Positions 1 to 13,000 of a stretch of DNA of 64,000 nucleotides are shown one piece after another (within the stretch, counting starts at the first letter, position 1; every line of letters begins with the position of its first letter). Both the position numbers and the translations under genes were made by a program. The notes below the pieces were generated by a model. It searched no databases. It was given only the letters and a program-made list of their open reading frames with translations, and was not told the DNA's origin. This DNA is from Pleodorina starrii (taxonomy: Eukaryota; Chlorophyta; Chlorophyceae; Chlamydomonadales; Volvocaceae): positions 900,501 through 964,500 of the forward strand of contig BRXU01000017.1 in assembly GCA_030267565.1 (NCBI GenBank). The letters run 5' to 3'.

Positions 1-180
1 CAGCACGAATAAGGGTGAAACCACGGCGCGTCTCCCAGCGAAGCCACAGTTACCCCTGCCACAGCCCCTTCCGCAGTTAGCAAAATTGTTAATGTGTTCA
101 TTGGCTTCGCCCTTTTTCGGGAAGGGCAGCTTAAAGGCGACTCTAAACCTCTGCTAGTGTTGGGCACGTGCCGAGGAGAG

Positions 181-813
181 CTAAGGCTTGGGCGGCGAGT
201 TTCTCCAGAGGAGCGCGGCGTACGCGATCGGCGGGCCTAGCACGAGCGACATTGCCAGGATCGCATTGGCCTGGAATGGGATGTCCATAACCAAGGATCC
301 GTACTTGATGGCAGCAGCGCCTGCCACAAGTTTGGTTACGGGGGCGGGGGAATGAGTGGACTTGGGGGCAAGGGCTTGTCCGCAAAGCGCCGCGATTATG
401 GAATGCGTGCGCTGTGTGGGGGGGGGGCCCACGTCCTCCTCAGTACCCATCCCAAGTGCCGCCAACCGTACCCTGCTCCCACGCCATTCCCGTCCGTCCT
501 GACGGTTACGGTGACACGCCGTCCACTTACCAGCAAAGCTAATTCCAGCAATTTTGCATATGAAGACTAAATCGCTGCTGGCGTCGTTGCCGAAGGCGCC
601 TGGCCCGTTGTCCGACGCACGAGCCATCACCAGGCTTCGCGTCGCTGGCCGGTGTTGACCAGCTGCGCTCAGCGTCACGTAGCTTCTGCAACTTGCAGCT
701 CGCAGGTGCAGCACTTGGGCTGGAGTTGCTACCCTGTGTAGGCAGGTTCTCGCGTGCCCAGCGCAGCCGTGAGCCACGGAGCAAGAATTCATAGATAAGG
801 ATGCCATTGTCAT
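181..813 (-). CDS. Small plastid-targeted membrane protein, unrecognised
   Basis: Two exons, 813-531 and 320-181, join in phase 1 to give 140 residues. The donor is GTAAGTGG and the acceptor is GTGGCAG. The N-terminus (MTMASLSMNSCS...) is rich in Ser, Ala, Arg and His and poor in acidic residues, as expected for a chloroplast transit peptide. The C-terminal third is hydrophobic (KYGSLVMDIPFQANAIL, then SLVLGPPIAYAALLW) and predicts one or two membrane helices, ending in a basic, proline-rich tail. I do not recognise the family. It resembles small conserved thylakoid or envelope proteins only in its general make-up. Reading through the intron gives an open 210-codon frame, so retention cannot be excluded, but the splice sites are good and the intronic part is not protein-like. 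The gene is divergent from the large coiled-coil gene at 1088. Confidence 0.6.
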   Translation of the reverse strand: MTMASLSMNSCSVAHGCAGHARTCLHRVATPAQVLHLRAASCRSYVTLSAAGQHRPATRSLVMARASDNGPGAFGNDASSDLVFICKIAGISFAGKWTACHRNRQDGREWRGSRVRLAALGMGTEEDVGPPPTQRTHSIIAALCGQALAPKSTHSPAPVTKLVAGAAAIKYGSLVMDIPFQANAILAMSLVLGPPIAYAALLWRNSPPKP

Positions 814-1087
814 TGTATGTTACGCGCCACTGTATACTCCGATACCTGCATCGAGCCAAAGTTCTCCGGGCGTCCGAGGAGAAGAGCCGTTGTTACCGTA
901 CATCATTTTGGTTAACATCCTTGACCAAGCCAGCAGCTACTTTGCATAGTTCTTTTATTCGTGATGTAAGAAACACTTATGGCGATGCAACCACTTTCCT
1001 GTCGGGAATCCAAGTTGCCGGTCAAACCAATTGGCGACCAGGTTGAGTCGCGTTGGCTGCACGGCGGAGCCATCGACCTGAATTTTG
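814..1087. promoter_or_regulatory. Divergent promoter region
   Basis: This 274-bp gap separates the start codons of two divergently transcribed genes (813 minus, 1088 plus), so both promoters and both 5' leaders must fit here or overlap. It is less GC-rich than the flanking exons. I saw no convincing TATA box. Confidence 0.45.
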
Positions 1088-4000
1088 ATGGCTCATAGAG
1101 CATCCCGCAAAAGTGATGCCGGCCGTGCAGCAGACGACGTGCGGCGGTCGGGTAGTGACCTCGCAGTCGTGGAGCGGAAGCTGGCCAAATTCCAGAAACT
1201 GTATACAAGCTATCGAAAGGATGAAAACGCATCACAGCCGAAGCCTCACGTTTCGCCCATGAGAGAGGCCACAGGCAGCCCTGCTACGTCCCCCGGCGGG
1301 CGCAGCAGGCTAAGCGATACGGGGGCTCCGCTCGCTCGCCGCCATTCCCCTTCCGCCATTCTGAGGACCTCACTCCAACAGCTGCCGCTGCGTGGGATTG
1401 GAGTCTCCGGAGGTGGCCTGGGCCCCGAGCCCTCCCAGCTGCAGCGCCTCGTGACGGAGCTGGATGACAAGGACCGCGCTGTGGCCAACCTGCAAGGCCA
1501 GGTCGCGAGGCTCCAGCGGCAGCTGAATGTGCAGGAGGCGCGGGAAGACGAGGGCCGCGCCGGCTTTCTGCGCCAGGTACGCTCAAATGCAGTTGGCCAG
1601 GCGGGCCGCAGGGTGGGTCAGGCGGCACACTGCCACAGAGCCTGAACACCTTGACCAAAAAATGTACTGCTGGCGCCCAGCAATTCACCTATCTGAGGAT
1701 GTGTCCCCGCTGTCGCGTTCTCGCTGTATCAGTCAGTGCTCGCAAGTGGTCATGCGCCCACTTCCCCAGTGTGCCCAAGCCAGCCCCGCACAAAGGAAAA
1801 GCAAGGCAACAAAAGCTCCAATTACCAACCTCCGCCGCACCCCGCAGATCCAGCAGCTCGAAGAGAAGCTCTCTGCGACGACTGAGCAGCTGCATCGGCT
1901 GGAGACGGAGCGGTGGGAGGTGCTGGAGGCGGTGTCCACAGTTGCCGCCGGGTCGGTAGAGTTGGACCGCGAGCAGCGCGACCTGCAGCGGACGCGCCTG
2001 GCGCTGGAGGAGCGGCAGCGGGAGCTGGAGGCGCGGGAGGTGCGGGACGGACTGGGAGGGTCACGGATATCGGGCTCGGGGGGCTAATAAGCGAGCTTGA
2101 ACTGCCAACGGTGCAATTCTCACACCAGCAGCAGCAGCAACAGCAGCACGGGAAATGTTACCAGTGCGGGCGGTTTGGTGCCGTCTACACGTGAGCCCGG
2201 GCGTGGGAGTGGTGCGAGGCTGGCCGATGCGACCAGATCACGCGCCTGCATGGATCCATGCCGCCCCCCACTGGACGGCGTGAGACAGCCTGGAGCGGAG
2301 GATGTGCTTCGGCTCTCCAGCTGGCGCAGTGGCAGCGAGGGTGTGGACTGGGCCGTGAGGCGAGGCTTGGGGGTGGTTGCGCATGCGCCGAGGCCACTCT
2401 CCATCATAGACTTGACCACGCCGCCGCTGCAAGGCCTTGCTCCTGCTGCGCGACGACCCACCAGCACGCTTGTGGAAGGCGGCTGGGGGAGCAAGGAGCC
2501 CCGTGGGGGGACCGAGTGTTTGGAAAGCCCGGTGCTGCTGAAGCCCAGCCACTGTCGCCCCTTTCACATGCAGCATGTACGGCACGTGAGCGTCAGGGCT
2601 CCTTCCACGCAGCTTGCACGGACACCACATCACGCCACACGCGCCAGCACTTCACACCACACGCGCATCACAGCGCCCATCACAGCGCAGCTCAATGTGC
2701 CCCGTATGGGCGGTGTGTGGCCTTTGGGCCCGTGCCCGAACTGCCGCTGGTGGGTTGGTGCCCAAGTACAGCTGCGCCTTCTGTCGTATGGTGCCGTATG
2801 TAAGCATGACCGCTGCGCGTCGCACTTGTGTGTAACCACTGGCTTGTGTAACCGCTGTAAGCCACCGCTGTAACTTGTAAACCGTCAATGTGGTCTCACA
2901 CGCAGGCCTCCGCCGTGCTGCCGGATCGGCTCTCACTGGAGGACCTGTCCGGACTGGCCTCCCACTTCTCGGACCTGGATGTCGCCCTCAGCCGCGCCGA
3001 CACGGCCATGCGCCGCCGCGTGCTGTTGCGGGCGGGCCACAACCCCGACGAGTGGCCGCCGCCGGGAGGAGGCGGGGCAGTGTTGACGGATGACAGCACA
3101 CCTGACACCAGCAGCGGCGGCGAGAGCGTGGTGGATTTGTCCCGAGACGCCTGCCTTAATTACCTTCGGGTATGCGCACGTGCTGGGCGTGGTGTGGCGC
3201 CGATGGGAAAGGCAGGATGGTTGGCAGGGACTTCTGATATGAGAAGCGCACTTCGCCTTGTCTGCGGGCTGGTGACCAGCATGAGTGGGTTCTAGACGGT
3301 TGGGATGTCTTTGCCGGTACATTTCCCACGCTTCGTGTCTCGATGCCGGTGGGTGTGGTGCAGGACCGACCCATGGGTCGATCTGCGCCGCGGCTTTCCC
3401 GCTCCATGTCCCGCGCTTCAATGTTCCATCCCATCTCCTCTCCGCCCGCGCCGCTCCAGGGCGTGCGGGAGGCACTGGGCGCCTCGCGGTCGTACATCGC
3501 CGCCAGCACGCAGTCGGAGCGGCAGCTGGCGCGCATGTCCCCCGCACCCATCGTGCGGCACCTGCAGCAGCAGGCGGGCGGCCTGGCGCGGGCGCTTGTG
3601 CTGCTGGCGAGCGAGGCCGAGTCGGACGCGACGCGGCTGGCGTTTGTGAAGGTTGGTGCGGGCGACACGCGGCGGGGGGCCTGGGGGCCTGCCCAGGCGA
3701 ATTATCTCTTTACCGCTCCGGTTGTTATACCTTTGAAACCTGGGCGTAAGGAAACACCCATGGGGGCCGCAAAACCATGGCTGGCGCACGTGTTGGGGCG
3801 GCGATAGACCCATCTTGTTGCTTGCGCCACAGGCGCAGGGCGCGGAGCGCGAGGCGCAGTTGGTCGCGGCGGTGCACGAGAACCGCCGGATGTCCACATT
3901 GGCTGACGCCACCGAGCAGGTTGAGCTGTTGACGTCGGAGCTACAGAAGCAGCGCCAGGTGCGTCGTGTGTATGGTGGGTGGGTTGTGCAGGCGCAGTGT

Positions 4001-7000
4001 GCAGCGAGCCGTGCCGTCGCACCGCCCCTCGCTCTTCCCTTGAGTCGCTCTCAATCGTTCCGTGTTGCCGGGCCTCAGCACCATCGCGCCCCCCATCCTC
4101 ATGCCGCTTAGCTCGTGATTCCCTACTACGAAGCCGGCGCCTTGCTCTTGCCCTTGGTGCCACAGGTTGCGTCCAAAACGCACGAGGCGCTGCCAAAGCC
4201 GAGCCTTTAAGCCTCGGGAGTTACTCCGTCCCATACCCCTCCCTGCCCCGTCCCATACCCCTCCCTGCCCGAAACTCCCCCCGCTCTTTGCGGATGTCTG
4301 TCGCCTGCCGATGCGGTCGTTGCTGCTGCTAATATTATTGCCGTTGCTGCTGCGTGGCTGTCCGCAGGAGTACGAGTCCCTGCAGTCCCGCATGCGCGCC
4401 ATGCGCAAGAAGCTCAAGGCGGCGTTTGAGGACATGGCCGGCCAGAACAAGGACCTGCGTGAGAAGCTGGCGCAGGCCAAGGTGGGTCCTGGGAGTAGGT
4501 GGGCGGGTGCAGGTGGGCTGAGCGCGTGAGCGGTCTGGCTGTGGGGTTAGCTGTGCGTGCGGGGGCTGGCGCTCTGGTGAACCACATGTCGCAGCAGTCC
4601 TGCCGGAGACGTCCTGGCATTCGGTGTTGGCCTGGACCGCGTCTTGTGAGTGGCGCGAGCGCCGACGTGTAGTACCCACATCGTGAGGCAGTCCCTGTGG
4701 AAAGAGAGGTCGCACGGGTGCACGTGCCCCACCTGGCTGCTTGCGGTCTCTGTCCGCGCGGGTGGATGGGCGTGTCGCAGGCCCAGAGCGGCGGCAGTCG
4801 TCGCGAGCTGGTCGAGGAGGTGCAGCGGCTGAAGGACGAGGTGGCGGAGTCGGCCGAGCAGCTGCAGGTGAGCCCCGCCCGCCTGCCTGTCCTTCCTCCT
4901 CAGTCGGTGTGCGCCCTCCCGCCTGCTGCGGCGTGGTGCTGCGCGTCGCGAGCGTCTCGCTGGTCGGGCTTGGCCACCGAGCCGCGCAAGGTTCCCAGCA
5001 ACGACGAACGATTGCGCTGCCAGTTGCGTAGCGGAACACGCGTACGTCCCTCCACGTGCGCCGGACGGCGCCTAGCTGCCTTCCCGGCCGCCGCCTCGCA
5101 GCCCGCACACGACCCCGTGCTGCGGCCCCACATCCTAACTCCTTGACACACCCCAGCAGCCTCAACCAAGGCCTGCCAGCAGCCTCGGCTCGCCCGGCTC
5201 CGAAAGGTCATGACTTCGCTTCACCTCACTTGCTTGTTTTAACTATCCTCACCGCAGCGCCAGGGCCAGGCCGAGTCCGAGCTGCAGGAGGAGTTGCAAA
5301 AGGTCCGGAAGCTGGCGGCGGCGTCGGCGGAGCGAGTGCAGCGGCTGCAGGCCGACCTGGACGACGCGCGGCGCCGGGCACGGCGGTCGCGGGAGGCGGA
5401 GGACGAGCTGGACCAGCTGGAGGCGCGCGCGGACGCGGCCAGGAGGCGGGTCGCGGTGGGTAGTTGTCCGCAGTAAGCAACACACGTTCGATGCACGTTC
5501 AACGGGAGGAGGCAAGGCGAGGGCCCCTCGGGCCATGACCCCAGGGCGGGGGGCAGCGGAAGGCGTCCAGGCAGAACCAGGCTGGGCACAAGTGCCATTG
5601 GCGAGGCTGTGGTGAATAAAGCAACCCGCACGCAAGCCTCCAACCAGTCTCGCCCTCGCCAGCACAGGCTTCATCCATGCATTATCTCATTCATTCATGC
5701 CCGTGCTTCTTGTTCTTGGCGACCCATGGGTCCATTGCCATAATCCATACCTCAGGAGCTGGAGGAGGAGCTGCAGGCGGAGCGGGACGCGGCGGCGCGG
5801 GTCGCAGCCAGCCACGAGGCCCAGGTGCGCTGCCGCAGGTCACCACGCATGGCGCTGGGGCCATGGTACGGTCGTTGCGCGAATTGCTCACGGTAAAACA
5901 CAGTCCCGTCTATGCTTGGATAGGTTTTGGTAAAAGAACGGGGCTTGTTTAGGTGGTGTGCACAGGTCCGGTGCAGTGCACAGCGCGCGTCCGGATATGC
6001 GGCGCAGGACGTGCTTATGCGTAATGCCGAGAGTCCTGCACCGGTGCGGTCCTAACTTCCACTGTCGGGACTGCCTCTCCAACCCGTCCTTGCTCCACTG
6101 CCTCTCCCCGTCCCGTTTGCCTCCACTGCCAGCTCGGCGAGCTGCGCTCCGAGGTGAAGCTGCAGCTGCAGTTGGTGGTGGACGCGTACAGCGAGGAGCT
6201 GGCGGCGCTGCAGGGCCAGCTAGAGATTATGGAGAAGGCGCAGCGGGAGGATGCGCCGGCGGCGGCGGTGGCCGGGCGCGCGGCGGTGGAGGCGGAGGCG
6301 GCGAGCCGGGCCGAGGCCTGGCGCGTGGCGTGTGAGGAGGCCCAGGAGCTGGCGGAGTCGTTGAAGGGCCAGCTGCTGGCGGCTCGGGCCGAAAACTCGC
6401 GACTCCAGGTGGGGGCCATATTGCATGTGGGCTGGGTTGCTCGCCGGGGGACCAGTGGGGGCGATGAGGAGCAGCTGCGCTGCTGCTTCCTGAGCCGACA
6501 GGCGCTCGCTTAGCATCCGGTCTCTCTCTCTCCCCTGGAGCGTCGCCTTTGCGCTGAAGCGCACCAGATGAAACCATGTGCTTGTCAGCTGTTTCATGTA
6601 TCGTTATTGTTACAACGGGCGCCGGACCCGAGAGAAAGGGAGAAGCCAACTTGCGCGTTGTGTCGACGCCTTGCTTCAGCCGATCGCGTGCCTCCTCGCC
6701 CGCAACACAGGCGCAGCTGCAGCGGCTGACCGCCACCGCCGTAGCCAGGGCGCTGCAATCCTCATCCGCGGAGGGCGAGCCACGCGGCAGGCAGCCAGCA
6801 GCAGTAGCAGCAGCGGCGGCATCGGCAATCGCAGCGGCAGCGGCGCAGCGCCCCCGCACCGCCGCGCCGGCACCCAGCGGCGCCGTCCGCGGCTGCAGCC
6901 TGCGGCAGCTCCTGCGCTCAACGACCTCGGTCTCCTCCGAAACGGCGGCGGAGCTCTCCACCATCGGCAGCAGCATCCTGTCCGCGTCCACGTCTCTGGA

Positions 7001-10000
7001 GACACCCGACTTGATTGCTGCCCCCGCGGCATCGGCGCCGGCGGCTCGTAGCGCCCGCGGCAAAGCCTCAGCCCCCAAGCATGCATTTGAGAGCAGGGCC
7101 GTGGCGGCGGCTGCCGCCGCCGCCACGGCGCCGCCGCCGCCGCGTGTCCGTTCAGTTGCTGTGGGGACTGAGCAGAGCGGGCCCCAGGACCGGCGCCTGG
7201 CGTCGACAAACAGCGGTGAAGCCCGTGGGCAAGGTGGCGCGCCAGCGTCACCGCCGCCACGACAGACCCACGGGTCGGGCCCTCGACGCGCCGACGCGGC
7301 GGCAGGCACTGAGCAGCCGCAGCTACGGCAGCAGGGCGCGCAGACGGAGCATGTGGCAGAGGCTGCGGCGCCGCAGGTGGGCATGATTTTTTGGGCTTTG
7401 GAGTTACGTGCCGCTGCGGTCGTGCTTGTGGGTGGCATTGCGAGGTCTCGACCGTGCACGAAGCAAACGTCCCCTGCGGTTGGCATTGCATTGATCCATG
7501 TCCACCTACCAGACCGATAAGTGCGAAGCGATATATTTGCTGCAGTTCCAGTCCTGGGGTGTATGAGCGACACGGACTTTTGCTTGCCTCATTGCCAGCA
7601 GCCAATGTAATGCGGGGTCACGGAACGCCGGCATGGTGCCGCCAAGTCGAAAGTTCTCTTGCGCCTGCCCGACTGTCTTGATGTTAGTCGGCCCCGTTAT
7701 TCTGTTTTCCTCGGGCGACCGGCTCCTGCTGCATGGCGCGCAAGGGGCTTACGAAGCACGCCGCGCCTTTACTTTTCCCGCCCATGCCGCAGCGCGCCGT
7801 GACGGCGGCGGATGGCGAGCGAGCAGAGCATCGCGTGGTGATCGTGGTGCGACAGGAGACGGCCGCCGCCACCACAACCACCACCGCCACCGTCGGGGCG
7901 CCGACGCCGGTGCAGCCGGCTGCCGCCGAACCCACCGGCGGCAGTGTCAGCCGACATGAAGGCGAGGGCCACAGCACTGCGTCGGTGGGTCTCCGCGATT
8001 ATGGGGGGCCGCCATCGCCATCGGAACTGGGCCGCCGAGGATCCCGCTCCCCAGGCCGTCGCCAAAGCGCAGAGGAAGCCTGGGGCGACCGGCCCACGGG
8101 TCGTAGCCATGCTGGTCGCACGCCGCGGCGCTCAACCCACGACAGGTATGAGGACGAGCCGCGCCGCAGCGCCCGGACTCCTCGGTGCTCCTACAGCAGC
8201 GAGGACGACGGCCAGCGCCGGCATCGCCCTTCGCCTGGCCGGGGCCGCAGCGTCGGGGGCGAGGACAGGGCCGGCCAGCGCCCGCGGCGGCACTCCGCCG
8301 GGGGCGGCCACCGCAGCGGCGGCGCGGCGCGGCGGCGCGGTGAGTACAACGCCCGTGGCGGCACCTGGGACGGCGACGCCAGCCAGTGCCTCTCCGACGC
8401 CACATACACTGGCAGCGCCGAAGACGAGGGGCGGGACTGGAGCGGAAGCGGCCAGCGTCGCGGCGGCAGCGGCGGCCAATCGCCCAGGCCTCGTTCCCCG
8501 ACCGCAGACTATGACGGGCGCGGCGGCGGCTTGTCGTCCCGCGGCCACCGCGCCAGCGGCGATGGCAGCTGGCGCAGCGCCTCGGCCGCAGGCGGCGGCG
8601 TCAGCGTCCGGGATGCTGCCGTACAGGAGGACGGCAGCAGCATCGGCGCTGGGGGTGAGCTGTGCAGTGGCGAGTTGGGCAGCGGCAGCTTGGAGCTTGA
8701 CACGGGGCCCCTCAACGAACACGTCGCTAATCTGCAGGAGCAGCTGGCAGCGCTGACGCACCAGAACTCCATCATTACGTCCCAGGTGAGCGCCGGGCAG
8801 GCGCGTCTGCGTGCGTTCGTTCCTGCCTTTCTGCGTTCCTGCGTGCGCTGCACCCGACCTGATCGGGGTCCACTGTAACTCTTTTCAGCCAGCAGCAGCT
8901 GCAGGGCGGGCTGCTCCTGCTTCTAGCGTTTACGGCAACGACGCTTCCCGGCGGGAATCCCTGCTTGGCGGACGCCTGTCCAGTCGTCCTGGCCTGGCAG
9001 CGCGTGAACTCAAGACCCAACCTTGTTATTGCTCGTCTCCGAAGGGCTTACCCGAACGCTGACCCGACCCCAAACCGCCCCTTCCGCCGCCTAACCCGCC
9101 CGCACAGGTCATCGAGATCCGCCTGCGGCAGGAAGCGCAGCAGCACGAGCAGCAGGACCGCCGCAGAAGCGACCACCTGTCGCCCCGTCCGCCGCCGCAC
9201 GACGGCCGCGACGGCCCTGCCCCCTACCGCACCTCGCCCACGCGCGTGACCTTCCAGGACCCGCAGCCGCAGCGCCCCAGACCGCCACCATCGCACGAGC
9301 CGCAGGGGCCGGCACCGGCGCCCTACGGCCCCGGCGGCGTCGCTGGGCTCAGCCCCGGCGCCGCCGACAGCCCCTCTGCCAGCCGCGTGGCCGGCCAGGG
9401 CTCTCCTCTGGCCCCCTGGCCGCCGGCGTTTGCTGGCGCCGGCGGCCTCCACAGCACTGTCGAGGTCGAGCTCTATCCCGCGGGTTCGGGGGCAGCAGCG
9501 CCGGCTGGCCGCGGCGGCGTGGGACGCAGCTTGGACGATCCCATCCCCAGCGTGTCCCCCTACCGCCCCGCGCCCTTCAGCCCACCGCTCCAAGCCTACC
9601 ACTACCACCATCACCACGCCGCTGCCGCGACCGCACCCGGCATCGCTGCGACCGTCCCCCAGGCTGCGCGCAGTCCCTACTACAGCGCCATGGATCGCGC
9701 GGCCGACTTCAATGCGGCGACTGAGCAACAGGCTCGCAGGGAGCGACTGGAAGCGGCGCGGCGGGAGCTGCTCCGCCAGCCGCCGCTACCGCCCCAGCCG
9801 CAGCCGCAGCCGCCATTTCAACAGCACCAGTACCAGCAGCAGCAGCAGCAGCAACAGCAGTATCAGCCCGCTGGCCACACCGCGGAACAACAGCAGGCGC
9901 GGGTGTCGCCCTCGACGGCCTTCGCCGGCGGCGGTGGCGGACAGGCGCAGCAGCAGCAGCCGCATGACTGCAGCAGCGAGGCCTCCCTCTGCGCCGGTCT

Positions 10001-13000
10001 GGCGCCGCCACCACCGCCCGCGCCACCACCGCCCCCGCCGCCGCCTCACCATCACCAGCAGCAACAGCCGCCGCCTCACCACCACCAGCAGCACCAGCAA
10101 CAACAGCCGCCGCCTCACCAGCAGCAGCAGCAACAGCCGCCGCCTCACCAGCAGCAGCAACAACGGCAGCAGGAGCCTCGGCACCACCAAGACCAGCAAC
10201 ATCAACACCAGCAGCAACACCAGTACCAGCAGCAGCAGCAGCAACACCAGTACCACCACCAGCACCAGCAGCCGAACGAGGCGGTGTCGGAGGAGCTGGC
10301 GCTGCTCCGGGCGCAGTACACGCAGCTGGCCGCGCGGTACGAGCTGCAGGCCGTGCGGCAGCAGGAGCTGCAGGCGGCCCTGCAGCAGCAGATCTCGGGT
10401 GGGTGGGGGTGAACGCGGGTGTTGGCTGGCTCTGTTGGCGGGTCTGACAGGCAGGCCGGCACCGGCACTGGCACATCGGCATCGGGATCATTTATTTTTA
10501 CACGCACAGCCGTCGGTGCTCGGGTTCTCTGTTATAGGGGACTATGTATCCATCTCGGTTTCGGGTCAGTGCAGCAGGATAGTCATCGAGACGTGGCGGG
10601 ATGGAAAAGCCGTCCGGGTTCGGTCAGGGGGGTGGTGTGGCGGGGGCGCTGGGCCTGCGGGACTGGCTGGCCCGCGCCCGCGCCCGTGCGGTGTTTGCAG
10701 CTAGGTAGGTAGGTAGCTCGACGTTATCGGGCGGCTGTCATCACAGGCCTGCATTGCGTGCGAGCGTCGCGGGTGGAAGCTGCGGCGCGCCCTAACCTCC
10801 TAAGCGCCTCCGCGTGCATACACGTGTCTCGGCGGTATATATACTAACGGCATTTGTGCACGAACCTCTCCACGCCGTATCATACATCCACCTCCGCGCA
10901 TCAACCTCTTGAGCTTGCATGGCCGAGAGCTCGCGGCCGTCGGCTCCCCTGACATGAGACAAAGCGTGACTTTGCAGGGCTAAGAGTGTGGGTGTGTGGA
11001 GTAGGAAGCGGGGCAGAGAGGGCGTTTGCTGTCTTGGCTGGGCTGGCAGCAGGGGCTTGCGGTGGTGTGCTGCTACCGTAGTTTGGGGCCCAGCGCGGCC
11101 GGCGTTTGTTCGCGCGCCTTGCCTTACACTGTGCAGCCGGTGGACTGGGAACTGAGAGCAGGATGGGTGCCATCCTCGCACTTCGCTGAGTGCTGTTTAG
11201 AGCTGGGCGAGTGGGCGCGCGATTACTGTTCCTGATGTGTACGGCAGAAAGGTGCCGCCAAAGATCGGCGCCCTTCACACCGCACCTAGTTATCTATAAC
11301 ATCTTTTTCGTCGCAGCCCTGTAAAAGCGAGCGACAAAAGCTGCAAGAACCAGAGCCCCTGCGCGAGGCCACTCCTTGCCCTCTGCTCTGAGTGTTCCTC
11401 CAGGCACGGACAAAAACGGAGTATGCGCATCGCCGAGAGCGCAATAAGGAAGTAAGGTTCTCTCACACGAGCCCCTGCGCCGCGCAGTGTTGCGCCCTTG
11501 CGGCAGCAGCCGGAAAAGCGGCTAGGCGGAGGAGGAGGACTGGAGGGGCGCGGGGGCGGCAGCGTCGGCTCAGCCTGACCCCAACCAGCACGCCCAAAAG
11601 CCCGACGGACCGCCTTTCACAGGCGCCGACCCGCCCGCGTTCCATCTCCGCCATTGCCAGTACCACTGCAACCAAAACACCAGTGGCGCACTGCACTAAA
11701 TACAAGCCCCTTCCCGCCTTTGCCTCGGTCTTCATCGCTGCCCCACCTTGCAGGCGCGAGGTCCGGGAGGAGGAGTCTGGACATCCCTTTGAGCCCCACT
11801 CCCTCGAGCAGCGCAACCGCCAGCACACATGCTGGCAGCGCGGCTGCCGCAGCTGCAGCAGCAATCGCGGCTGCGGCTGCTAGCGCTGGTGGCGCTGCGG
11901 CAGCAGCAACAACAGCATCGGCCATGGGCGGGTCTCTGGGACACGCTCCCGCAACGTCGGCGGAGCTGGGGCAGCAACAACAGCAGCGACCGCGGATCGC
12001 GACTGGCGCGGGCAAGGGCGTGCCTGACGGCCGATGGCAGCAGCAGCAGCTGCTCGCGTCCGCCAGCGGTCGACCGACCCATGGGACGCTGTCGTCGGCG
12101 TCGCCGGCGTCGTCGCTGGCAGGCGAGGAGCAGCAGCCGACGCTGCGCCGCCCTCCGCTGCCGCAATCGCAGCAGCAGCGGCAGCCGAGCAGTAATCCAT
12201 GCGGCGGCGGAGGCGGCGGTGGCAGCCTGTCGGAAGGCAGCGGCGGCAGCGGATCCCGGGTATGGAGTGCCGGCCCCCCATCTAGATCCGGATCTCAGTG
12301 CTCGGCCGAGTCCCTGGATTTGAGCGCGTGCGGGTCGCGGCCGCACACGCCCGCGGAGGCGCCGTCGCAGGGACGGCCCTACCGTCAGCAGTGGAGCTCG
12401 GAGTTTGACGAGGGGGAGGCGCCGTGGGAGGTGGAGGCGCCGGCGGTGCCTGTTGCTTCGGGGGCGCAGGCGGGGCGAGCGCCGGGCGTCGGGCGGCAGG
12501 CGGCAGGAGCGCCACGCCACCAGGCGGACAGGAGCGTTGAGGCGGTGGCGGTGCAGCGGGGCATGCACTACGATGGTGGCGGCATCGGCAGCCATCACCC
12601 GCGACATGACCTCATCAGCAGCGGCCAGCAGCAGCAGCAGCAGCAGCCGGCGGCAGACCAGCCGCCACCGTCGCGGCAGCAGCAGCACGGCGCGCGTCCA
12701 AGCCCAAGCAAGCTGGCATCCGGAAGGCCCGGGACCGCGACGCTGCGGCTGCAGCCGCCGCCGTCGCCGTCGCCGTCAAAGCCGCCACCACCGCCGCCAC
12801 CGCCGCACCAGCAGCAGCCACATAGCTCCAGGCAGCAGCAACCGCCGCCGCCGCCGTCCGCAAGGCCGCGCTCTGGCGCCGCCGCCGCAGCGGCCGTCAG
12901 TGCCGCGGCTTCCGCCCCGGTCAACGCCGCGCCGGCAGCCGCCGGGGGTCCGTCCATCCCCCCGCCCTTCCCGCAGCGCTCCGGGGACCTCTTCATCTCG

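Noticed and set aside
2097..2873. 258-codon plus-strand ORF within intron 2 of the coiled-coil gene
   Set aside because: The sequence is not protein-like (Cys/His/Arg/Ser-rich, irregular) and the flanking exons join in phase 0 without it.
6227..7573. Minus-strand ORF of 448 codons (MSLIHPRTGTAANIS...)
   Set aside because: Antisense shadow of plus-strand exons 10 and 11. Its Ala/Arg/Pro composition follows from reading a GC-rich exon backwards.
11304..11390. Exon with PCKSERQKLQEPEPLREATP after GTCGCAG at about 11316
   Set aside because: It is open only in phase 0, whereas the flanking junction is phase 1, and there is no usable donor before its TGA.
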